Of a stretch of 64,000 nucleotides of DNA, positions 52,701 to 64,000 are shown in pieces. The stretch's first letter is position 1, and each line of letters begins with the position of its first letter. The translations under genes and the position numbers were made by a program. The stretch lies in the NCBI GenBank assembly GCA_930367205.1, contig OV884012.1, positions 32,770,796 to 32,834,795 of the forward strand. The letters run 5' to 3'. The notes below the pieces were generated by a model. It worked only from the letters and a program-made list of their open reading frames with translations, searched no databases and had not been told where the DNA came from. The DNA comes from Acanthosoma haemorrhoidale (Eukaryota; Arthropoda; Insecta; Hemiptera; Acanthosomatidae).

Positions 52701-55700
52701 GGAGCCAGTTTAGCAAAAAAAACAGCCTGGCCAACATATACACCTGTAGGGACATTAAGAAAACGAAATGAGAATCGAAAGATGATTTTATTCTTTTTTC
52801 GTTTTTTTCATGTTCCAAACGATTGGCCCGCAAGAAGGGGATCGGGGAACCGACTGTCCTGTTGGACTGGAGGAGACCCCCGGTTGCCAAGCGCCTACCA
52901 CCACGTCCAGGACTTGTTCCTACGTGCGGGCTGGACATTTCTGTGTACTCAGAAATGACTAACGGTGGAGGCTAGGGGGATAACGGGGCAGTATATACAC
53001 AGACGCTATTCCCACAATGGAACAACTTAATAGTTTAAGAATACGCAGCTAGATTGACGTCTTTTTATCAATTGGATTAAGTAGTAGAAACAACAGACGA
53101 CATAATACGCATAACTAAATACTTCTTCTTCTATAGGTTCCCCCTTTTGTGCCTCTCAGTGTAGAGGAGCATCAAGCCGGGAATTCTATTCTTCCCTATT
53201 ACCAGGTGATTTCCACGCTTGTCGGAGCCCTTTCGTTTCGCCTTACTGAGTCGTTTATCGAAGCAGAGATAGGACATTCTAGGGCGACCCTAAGTCTTTT
53301 GCCATCAGGGACATATTCCATGGTCTTTGGAGGATCTCTGTGGTCATCGCATCCAGATAACATGGCCGAACCACTTTATCTGACGAGTTTCTAGGTGCTC
53401 CATTAGTCGGGCTGTCTGCAGTTTCTGACAATTTTTTTCATTACGAGCTCGGTCTCTCCTTGTTCCTCCAATCATCCTTCCTAGAAATTTCATTTCGGCA
53501 GCGGTGATTCTGCTCTTCGGTTAAATTTTTTATTATCCAATTCTCAGCTCCATACAAAAGTATGGGCGGATATACTGACTTGAAGATGTGTAGCTTTACA
53601 TCTTTGCCTACTTATCTCCTATCTACCACAGTGGGTAATATGTGGCACAACTGAATGGTTTAAGAATACGCAGCTTGATTGACGTCTTTGTATAAATGGG
53701 AGTAAGTAGTGTTAACAACAGATTACATATAACGCAAAACTAAATACACACAGACACAATATCAACCATACAGACAGTTAATGACTACACACATTACAAA
53801 CGATTGACATACTGATGGAGATAAGATGGGAGCCAGTTTAGCAAAAAAAACAGCCTGGCCAACATATACACCTGTAGGGACATTAAGAAAACGAAATGAG
53901 AATCGAAAGATGATTTTATTCTTTTTTCGTTTTTTTCATGTTCCAAACGATTGGCCCGCAAGAAGGGGATCGGGGAACCGACTGTCCTGTTGGACTGGAG
54001 GAGACCCCCGGTTGCCAAGCGCCTACCACCACGTCCAGGACTTGTTCCTACGTGCGGGCTGGACATTTCTGTGTACTCAGAAATGACTAACGGTGGAGGC
54101 TAGGGGGATAACGGGGCAGTATATACACAGACGCTATTCCCACAATGGAACAACTTAATAGTTTAAGAATACGCAGCTAGATTGACGTCTTTTTATCAAT
54201 TGGATTAAGTAGTAGAAACAACAGACGACATAATACGCATAACTAAATACTTCTTCTTCTATAGGTTCCCCCTTTTGTGCCTCTCAGTGTAGAGGAGCAT
54301 CAAGCCGGGAATTCTATTCTTCCCTATTACCAGGTGATTTCCACGCTTGTCGGAGCCCTTTCGTTTCGCCTTACTGAGTCGTTTATCGAAGCAGAGATAG
54401 GACATTCTAGGGCGACCCTAAGTCTTTTGCCATCAGGGACATATTCCATGGTCTTTGGAGGATCTCTGTGGTCATCGCATCCAGATAACATGGCCGAACC
54501 ACTTTATCTGACGAGTTTCTAGGTGCTCCATTAGTCGGGCTGTCTGCAGTTCCTGACAATTTTTTTCATTACGAGCTCGGTCTCTCCTTGTTCCTCCAAT
54601 CATCCCTCACAGAAATTTCATTTCGACAGCGGTGATTTTGCTATTCGGTTAAATTTTTATTATCCAATTCTCAGCTCCATACAAAAGTATGGGCAGTTAT
54701 ACTGACTTAAGATGTGTAGCTTCACATCTTTGCCTACTTATCTCCTATCTACCACAGTGGGTAATATGTGGCACATATGAATGGTTTAAGAATACGCAGC
54801 TTGATTGACGTCTTTGTATAAATGGGAGTAAGTAGTGTTAACAAAAGATTACATATAACGCAAAACTAAATACACACAGACACAATATCAACCATACAGA
54901 CAGTTAATTACTACACACATTACAAACGATTGACATACTGATGTAGATAAGATGGGAGCCAGTTTAGCAAAAAACAGCCTGCCCAACATATACACCTGTA
55001 GGGACATTAAGAAAACAAAATGAGAATCGAAAGACGATTTTATTCTTTTTTCGTTTTTTTCATGTTCCAAACGATTGGCCCGCAAGAAGGGGATCGGGGA
55101 ACCGACTGTCCTGTTGGACTGGAGGAGACCCCCGGTTGCCAAGCGCCTACCACCACGTCCAGGACTTGTTCCTACGTGCGGGCTGGACATTTCTGTGTAC
55201 TCAGAAATGACTAACGGTGGAGGCTAGGGGGGTAACGGGGCAGTATATACACAGACGCTATTCCCACAATGGAACAACTTAATAGTTTAAGAATACGCAG
55301 CTAGATTGACGTCTTTTTATCAATTGGATTAAGTAGTAGAAACAACAGACGACATAATACGCATAACTGAATACTTCTTCTTCTATAGGTTCCCCCTTTT
55401 GTGCCTCTCAGTGTAGAGGAGCATCCAGCCGGGAATTCTATTCTTCCCTATTACCAGGTGATTTCCACGCTTGTCGGAGCCCTTTCGTTTCGTCTTACTG
55501 AGTCGTTTATCGAAGCAGAGATAGGACATTCTAGGGCGACCCTAAGTCTTTTGCCATCAGGGACATATTCCATGGTCTTTGGAGGATCTCTGTGGTCATC
55601 GCATCCTGATAACATGGCCGAACCACTTTATCTGACGAGTTTCTAGGTACTCCATTAGTAGGGCTGTCTGCAGTTCCTGACAATTTTTTTCATTACGAGC

Positions 55701-58700
55701 TCGTTCTCTCCTTGTTCCTCCAATCATCCTTCCTAGAAATTTCATTTCGGCAGCGGTGATTCTGCTCTTCGGTTAAATTTTTTATTATCCAATTCTCAGC
55801 TCCATACAAAAGTATGGGCGGATATACTGACTTGAAGATGTGTAGCTTTACATCTTTGCCTACTTATCTCCTATCTACCACAGTGGGTAATATGTGGCAC
55901 AACTGAATGGTTTAAGAATACGCAGCTTGATTGACGTCTTTGTATAAATGGGAGTAAGTAGTGTTAACAACAGATTACATATAACGCAAAACTAAATACA
56001 CACAGACACAATATCAACCATACAGACAGTTAATGACTACACACATTACAAACGATTGACATACTGATGTAGATAAGATGGGAGCCAGTTTAGCAAAAAA
56101 ACAGCCTGGCCAACATATACACCTGTAGGGACATTAAGAAAACGAAATGAGAATCGAAAGATGATTTTATTCTTTTTTCGTTTTTTTCATGTTCCAAACG
56201 ATTGGCCCGCAAGAAGGGGATCGGGGAACCGACTGTCCTGTTGGACTGGAGGAGACCCCCGGTTGCCAAGCGCCTACCACCACGTCCAGGACTTGTTCCT
56301 ACGTGCGGGCTGGACATTTCTGTGTACTCAGAAATGACTAACGGTGGAGGCTAGGGGGATAACGGGGCAGTATATACACAGACGCTATTCCCACAATGGA
56401 ACAACTTAATAGTTTAAGAATACGCAGCTAGATTGACGTCTTTTTATCAATTGGATTAAGTAGTAGAAACAACAGACGACATAATACGCATAACTAAATA
56501 CTTCTTCTTCTATAGGTTCCCCCTTTTGTGCCTCTCAGTGTAGAGGAGCATCAAGCCGGGAATTCTATTCTTCTCTATCACCAGGTGATTTCCACGCTTG
56601 TCGGAGCCCTTTCGTTTCGCCTTACTGAGTCGTTTATCGAAGCAGAGATAGGACATTCTAGGGCGACCCTAAGTCTTTTGCCATCAGGGACATATTCCAT
56701 GGTCTTTGGAGGATCTCTGTGGTCATCGCATCCAGATAACATGGCCGAACCACTTTATCTGACGAGTTTCTAGGTGCTCCATTAGTAGGGCTGTCTGCAG
56801 TTCCTGACAATTTTTTTCATTACGAGCTCGGTCTCTCCTTGTTCCTCCAATCATCCCTCACAGAAATTTCATTTCGACAGCGGTGATTCTGCTCTTCGGT
56901 TAAATTTTATTATCCAATTTTCAGCTCCATACAAAAGTATGGGCAGATATACTGACTTAAGATGTGTAGCTTCACATCTTTGCCTACTTATCTCCTATCT
57001 ACCACAGTGGGTAATATGTGGCACAACTGAATGGTTTAAGAATACGCAGCTTGATTGACGTCTTTGTATAAATGGGAGTAAGTAGTGTTAACAACAGATT
57101 ACATATAACGCTAAACTAAATACACAAAGACACAATATCAACCATACAGACAGTTAATGACTACACACATTACAAACGATTGACATACTGATGTAGATAA
57201 GATGGGAGCCAGTTTAGCAAAAAAACAGCCTGGCCAACATATACACCTGTAGGGACATTAAGAAAACGAAATGAGAATCGAAAGATGATTTCATTCTTTT
57301 TTCGTTTTTTTCATGTTCCAAACGATTGGCCCGCAAGAAGGGGATCGGGGAACCGACTGTCCTGTTGGACTGGAGGAGACCCCCGGTTGCCAAGCGCCTA
57401 CCACCACGTCCAGGACTTGTTCCTACGTGCGGGCTGGACATTTCTGTGTACTCAGAAATGACTAACGGTGGAGGCTAGGGGGGTAACGGGGCAGTATATA
57501 CACAGACGCTATTCCCACAATGGAACAACTTAATAGTTTAAGAATACGCAGCTAGATTGACGTCTTTTTATCAATTGGATTAAGTAGTAGAAACAACAGA
57601 CGACATAATACGCATAACTAAATACTTCTTCTTCTATAGGTTCCCCCTTTTGTGCCTCTCAGTGTAGAGGAGCATCAAGCCGGGAATTCTATTCTTCCCT
57701 ATTACCAGGTGATTTCCATGCTTGTCGGAGCCCTTTCGTTTCGCCTTACTGAGTCGTTTATCGAAGCAGAGATAGGACATTCTAGGGCGACCCTAAGTCT
57801 TTTGCCATCAGGGACATATTCCATGGTCTTTGGAGGATCTCTGTGGTCATCGCATCCAGATAACATGGCCGAACCACTTTATCTGACGAGTTTCTAGGTG
57901 CTCCATTAGTCGGGCTGTCTGCAGTTCCTGACAATTTTTTTCATTACGAGCTCGGTCTCTCCTTGTTCCTCCAATCATCCCTTACAGAAATTTCATTTCG
58001 ACAGCGGTGATTCTGCTCTTCGGTTAAATTTTTATTATCCAATTCTCAGCTCCATACAAAAGTATGGGCAGTTATACTGACTTAAGATGTGTAGCTTCAC
58101 ATCTTTGCCTACTTATCTCCTATCTACCACAGTGGGTAATATGTGGCACAACTGAATGGTTTAAGAATACGCAGCTTGATTGACGTCTTTGTATAAATGG
58201 GAGTAAGTAGTGTTAACAAAAGATTACATATAACGCAAAACTAAATACACACAGACACAATATCAACCATACAGACAGTTAATGACTACACACATTACAA
58301 ACGATTGACATACTGATGTAGATAAGATGGGAGCCAGTTTAGCAAAAAACAGCCTGCCCAACATATACACCTGTAGGGACATTAAGAAAACGAAATGAGA
58401 ATCGAAAGACGATTTTATTCTTTTTTCGTTTTTTTCATGTTCCAAACGATTGGCCCGCAAGAAGGGGATCGGGGAACCGACTGTCCTGTTGGACTGGAGG
58501 AGACCCCCGGTTGCCAAGCGCCTACCACCACGTCCAGGACTTGTTCCTACGTGCGGGCTGGACATTTCTGTGTACTCAGAAATGACTAACGGTGGAGGCT
58601 AGGGGGGTAACGGGGCAGTATATACACAAACGCTATTCCCACAATGGAACAACTTAATAGTTTAAGAATACGCAGCTAGATTGACGTCTTTTTATCAATT

Positions 58701-61700
58701 GGATTAAGTAGTAGAAACAACAGACGACATAATACGCATAACTAAATACTTCTTCTTCTATAGGTTCCCCCTTTTGTGCCTCTCAGTGTAGAGGAGCATC
58801 AAGCCGGGAATTCTATTCTTCCCTATTACCAGGTGATTTCCACGCTTGTCGGAGCCCTTTCGTTTCGCCTTACTGAGTCGTTTATCGAAGCAGAGATAGG
58901 ACATTCTAGGGCGACCCTAAGTCTTTTGCCATCAGGGACATATTCCATGGTCTTTGGAGGATCTCTGTAGTCATCGCATCCAGATAACATGGCCGAACCA
59001 CTTTATCTGACGAGTTTCTAGGTACTCCATTAGTAGGGCTGTCTGCAGTTCCTGACAATTTTATTCATTACGAACTCGTTCTCTCCTTGTTCCTCCAATC
59101 ATCCTTCCTAGAAATTTCATTTCGGCAGCGGTGATTCTGCTCTTCGGTTAAATTTTTTATTATCCAATTCTCAGCTCCATACAAAAGTATGGGCGGATAT
59201 ACTGACTTGAAGATGTGTAGCTTTACATCTTTGCCTACTTATCTCCTATCTACCACAGTGGGTAATATGTGGCACATATGAATGGTTTAAGAATACGCAG
59301 CTTGATTGACGTCTTTGTATAAATGGGAGTAAGTAGTGTTAACAAAAGATTACATATAACGCAAAACTAAATATACACAGACACAATATCAACCATACAG
59401 ACAGTTAATGACTACACACATTACAAACGATTGACATACTGATGTAGATAAGATGGGAGCCAGTTTAGCAAAAAACAGCCTGCCCAACATATACACCTGT
59501 AGGGACATTAAGAAAACGAAATGAGAATCGAAAGACGATTTTATTCTTTTTTCGTTTTTTTCATGTTCCAAACGATTGGCCCGCAAGAAGGGGATCGGGG
59601 AACCGACTGTCCTGTTGGACAGGAGGAGACCCCCAGTTGCCAAGCGCCTACCACCACGTCCAGGACTTGTTCCTACGTGCGGGCTGGACATTTCTGTGTA
59701 CTCAGAAATGACTAACGGTGGAGGCTAGGGGGGTAACGGGGCAGTATATACACAGACGCTATTCCCACAATGAAACAACTTAATAGTTTAAGAATACGCA
59801 GCTAGATTGACGTCTTTTTATCAATTGGATTAAGTAGTAGAAACAACAGACGACATAATACGCATAACTAAATACTTCTTCTTCTATAGGTTCCCCCTTT
59901 TGTGCCTCTCAGTGTAGAGGAGCATCCAGCCGGGAATTCTATTCTTCGCTATTACCAGGTGATTTCCACGCTTGTCGGAGCCCTTTCGTTTCGTCTTACT
60001 GAGTCGTTTATCGAAGCAGAGATAGGACATTCTAGGGCGACCCTAAGTCTTTTGCCATCAGGGACATATTCCATGGTCTTTGGAGGATCTCTGTGGTCAT
60101 CGCATCCTGATAACATGGCCGAACCACTTTATCTGACGAGTTTCTAGGTACTCCATTAGTAGGAATGTCTGCAGTTCCTGACAATTTTATTCATTACGAG
60201 CTCGTTCTCTCCTTGTTCCTCCAATCATCCTTCCTAGAAATTTCATTTCGGCAGCGGTGATTCTGCTCTTCGGTTAAATTTTTTATTATCCAATTCTCAG
60301 CTCCATACAAAAGTATGGGCGGATATACTGACTTGAAGATGTGTAGCTTTACATCTTTGCCTACTTATCTCCTATCTACCACAGTGGGTAATATGTGGCA
60401 CAACTGAATGGTTTAAGAATACGCAGCTTGATTGACGTCTTTGTATAAATGGGAGTAAGTAGTGTTAACAACAGATTACATATAACGCAAAACTAAATAC
60501 ACACAGACACAATATCAACCATACAGACAGTTAATGACTACACACATTACAAACGATTGACATACTGATGTAGATAAGATGGGAGCCAGTTTAGCAAAAA
60601 AACAGCCTGGCCAACATATACACCTGTAGGGACATTAAGAAAACGAAATGAGAATCGAAAGATGATTTTATTCTTTTTTCGTTTTTTTCATGTTCCAAAC
60701 GATTGGCCCGCAAGAAGGGGATCGGGGAACCGACTGTCCTGTTGGACTGGAGGAGACCCCCGGTTGCCAAGCGCCTACCACCACGTCCAGGACTTGTTCC
60801 TACGTGCGGGCTGGACATTTCTGTGTACTCAGAAATGACTAACGGTGGAGGCTAGTGGGGTAACGGGGCAGTATATACACAGACGCTATTCCCACAATGA
60901 AACAACTTAATAGTTTAAGAATACGCAGCTAGATTGACGTCTTTTTATCAATTGGATTAAGTAGTAGAAACAACAGACGACATAATACGCATAACTAAAT
61001 ACTTCTTCTTCTATAGGTTCCCCCTTTTGTGCCTCTCAGTGTAGAGGAGCATCCAGCCGGGAATTCTATTCTTCGCTATTACCAGGTGATTTCCACGCTT
61101 GTCGGAGCCCTTTCGTTTCGTCTTACTGAGTCGTTTATCGAAGCAGAGATAGGACATTCTAGGGCGACCCTAAGTCTTTTGCCATCAGGGACATATTCCA
61201 TGGTCTTTGGAGGATCTCTGTGGTCATCGCATCCTGATAACATGGCCGAACCACTTTATCTGACGAGTTTCTAGGTACTCCATTAGTAGGGCTGTCTGCA
61301 GTTCCTGACAATTTTTTTCATTACGAGCTCGTTCTCTCCTTGTTCCTCCAATCATCCTTCCTAGAAATTTCATTTCGGCAGCGGTGATTCTGCTCTTCGG
61401 TTAAATTTTTTATTATCCAATTCTCAGCTCCATACAAAAGTATAGGCGGATATACTGACTTGAAGATGTGTAGCTTTACATCTTTGCCTACTTATCTCCT
61501 ATCTACCACAGTGGGTAATATGTGGCACAACTGAATGGTTTAAGAATACGCAGCTTGATTGACGTCTTTGTATAAATGGGAGTAAGTAGTGTTAACAACA
61601 GATTACATATAACGCAAAACTAAATACACACAGACACAATATCAACCATACAGACAGTTAATGACTACACACATTACAAACGATTGACATACTGATGTAG

Positions 61701-64000
61701 ATAAGATGGGAGCCAGTTTAGCAAAAAAACAGCCTGGCCAACATATACACCTGTAGGGACATTAAGAAAACGAAATGAGAATCGAAAGATGATTTTATTC
61801 TTTTTTCGTTTTTTTCATGTTCCAAACGATTGGCCCGCAAGAAGGGGATCGGGGAACCGACTGTCCTGTTGGACTGGAGGAGACCCCCGGTTGCCAAGCG
61901 CCTACCACCACGTCCAGGACTTGTTCCTACGTGCGGGCTGGACATTTCTGTGTACTCAGAAATGACTAACGGTGGAGGCTAGGGGGGTAACGGGGCAGTA
62001 TATACACAGACGCTATTCCCACAATGAAACAACTTAATAGTTTAAGAATACGCAGCTAGATTGACGTCTTTTTATCAATTGGATTAAGTAGTAGAAACAA
62101 CAGACGACATAATACGCATAACTAAATACTTCTTCTTCTATAGGTTCCCCCTTTTGTGCCTCTCAGTGTAGAGGAGCATCCAGCCGGGAATTCTATTCTT
62201 CGCTATTACCAGGTGATTTCCACGCTTGTCGGAGCCCTTTCGTTTCGTCTTACTGAGTCGTTTATCGAAGCAGAGATAGGACATTCTAGGGCGACCCTAA
62301 GTCTTTTGCCATCAGGGACATATTCCATGGTCTTTGGAGGATCTCTGTGGTCATCGCATCCTGATAACATGGCCGAACCACTTTATCTGACGAGTTTCTA
62401 GGTACTCCATTAGTAGGGCTGTCTGCAGTTCCTGACAATTTTTTTCATTACGAGCTCGGTCTCTCCTTGTTCCTCCAATCATCCCTTACAGAAATTTCAT
62501 TTCGACAGCGGTGATTCTGCTCTTCGGTTAAATTTTTATTATCCAATTCTCAGCTCCATACAAAAGTATGGGCAGTTATACTGACTTAAGATGTGTAGCT
62601 TCACATCTTTGCCTACTTATCTCCTATCTACCACAGTGGGTAATATGTGGCACATATGAATGGTTTAAGAATACGCAGCTTGATTGACGTCTTTGTATAA
62701 ATGGGAGTAAGTAGTGTTAACAAACGATTACATATAACGCAAAACTAAATACACACAGACACAATATCAACCATACAGACAGTTAATGACTACACACATT
62801 ACAAACGATTGACATACTGATGTAGATAAGATGGGAGCAAGTTTAGCAAAAAACAGCCTGCCCAACATATACACCTGTAGGGACATTAAGAAAACGAAAT
62901 GAGAATCGAAAGACGATTTTATTCTTTTTTCGTTTTTTTCATGTTCCAAACGATTGGCCTGCAAGAAGGGGATCGGGGAACCGACTGTCCTGTTGGACTG
63001 GAGGAGACCCCCGGTTGCCAAGCGCCTACCACCACGTCCAGGACTTGTTCCTACGTGCGGGCTGGACATTTCTGTGTACTCAGAAATGACTAACGGTGGA
63101 GGCTAGGGGGGTAACGGGGCAGTATATACACAGACGCTATTCCCACAATGGAACAACTTAATAGTTTAAGAATACGCAGCTAGATTGACGTCTTTTTATC
63201 AATTGGATTAAGTAGTAGAAACAACAGACGACATAATACGCATAACTAAATACTTCTTCTTCTATAGGTTCCCCCTTTTGTGCCTCTCAGTGTAGAGGAG
63301 CATCCAGCCGGGAATTCTATTCTTCGCTATTACCAGGTGATTTCCACGCTTGTCGGAGCCCTTTCGTTTCGTCTTACTGAGTCGTTTATCGAAGCAGAGA
63401 TAGGACATTCTAGGGCGACCCTAAGTCTTTTGCCATCAGGGACATATTCCATGGTCTTTGGAGGATCTCTGTGGTCATCGCATCCAGATAACATGGCCGA
63501 ACCACTTTATCTGACGAGTTTCTAGGTACTCCATTAGTAGGAATGTCTGCAGTTCCTGACAATTTTATTCATTACGAGCTCGTTCTCTCCTTGTTCCTCC
63601 AATCATCCTTCCTAGAAATTTCATTTCGGCAGCGGTGATTCTGCTCTTCGGTTAAATTTTTTATTATCCAATTCTCAGCTCCATACAAAAGTATGGGCGG
63701 ATATACTGACTTGAAGATGTGTAGCTTTACATCTTTGCCTACTTATCTCCTATCTACCACAGTGGGTAATATGTGGCACAACTGAATGGTTTAAGAATAC
63801 GCAGCTTGATTGACGTCTTTGTATAAATGGGAGTAAGTAGTGTTAACAACAGATTACATATAACGCAAAACTAAATACACACAGACACAATATCAACCAT
63901 ACAGACAGTCAATGACTACACACATTACAAACGATTGACATACTGATGTAGATAAGATGGGAGCCAGTTTAGCAAAAAAACAGCCTGGCCAACATATACA

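Larger units (their letters stand above)
45765..55400. repeat. Duplicated group in the right array (5,129-bp offset)
   Basis: The A8 run with GTCGGGCTG and CAGTTTCTGAC recurs in monomers 46892, 52021 and 53149. TTAATTACTAC with a GGTGATTTTGC variant links 48020 to 54277. The 46892-to-52021 offset of 5,129 bp includes the 623-bp short monomer, which is absent from the second group. The deletion therefore arose after, or was not carried into, the duplication. Confidence 0.5.
31712..64000. repeat. Satellite array, right part (~1.125-kb monomers)
   Basis: Continuation of the same array past the LINE. The first 544 bp complete the monomer that began at 25834 (582 + 544 = 1,126 bp). Later monomers begin at 32256, 33381, 34506, 35630, 36755, 37879, 39006, 40133, 41260, 42387, 43513, 44638, 45765, 46892, 48020, 49144 (short, 623 bp), 49767, 50894, 52021, 53149, 54277, 55401, 56528, 57652, 58776, 59902, 61029, 62156 and 63280 (cut by the window end). 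This part carries variants that are rare or absent on the left, such as GGACTGG for GGACAGG in the central block, from 38.7 kb on. Confidence 0.97.

Noticed and set aside
1..64000. CRISPR array, tRNA or rRNA cluster
   Set aside because: The repeat unit is over 1.1 kb with no spacer structure. No cloverleaf or rRNA-like conserved segments were seen in the monomer consensus.

Overview
The window is eukaryotic repeat DNA, almost certainly from an arthropod and probably an insect. It has no host protein-coding gene, no recognisable tRNA or rRNA, and no prokaryotic operon or CRISPR. Two things fill it: a long tandem satellite array with a monomer of about 1,123-1,128 bp (positions 1-26415 and 31712-64000), and one non-LTR retrotransposon (LINE) inserted in the array on the minus strand (26416-31699). 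I count 51 start-to-start monomers plus a partial one at each end.

The satellite monomer is composite. Its first ~470 bp is, on the minus strand, a decayed relic of the C-terminal part of a LINE reverse transcriptase, shown by LLYGAENW, EMKFL, KWFGHVIRM and GRPRM motifs now spread over several frames. Two ~100-bp direct repeats (here A and B, about 85% identical by hand alignment) then bracket a ~400-bp central block with a GC-rich core and a small hairpin. The array is therefore an alternation of two modules separated by the same ~100-bp repeat. One unique 623-bp monomer (49144-49766) is what a crossover between A and B would leave. Larger periods (about 2250, 2252, 3376, 3378 and 3379 bp) show repeated local amplification of groups of monomers.

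The LINE looks full length and recently active: a 12-bp target-site duplication, a 5' leader of ~333 bp, ORF1 (422 aa, RNA-binding Gag-like, no CCHC knuckles), ORF2 (1199 aa; apurinic endonuclease, reverse transcriptase, RNase H and a C-terminal Cys/His motif, all catalytic residues present), and a short 3' UTR ending in an (AAT)n tail. ORF1 ends and ORF2 begins within TGATCATG, which suggests termination-reinitiation. The domain order fits the I/LOA group; the exact clade cannot be set without a tree. Joining the flanks with one copy of the duplication gives a normal 1,126-bp monomer, so the element landed in a pre-existing array.

The many 62-100 aa reading frames in the satellite are incidental. 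They share GTG starts or are cut and re-spliced by homopolymer length changes, and I do not annotate them as genes.
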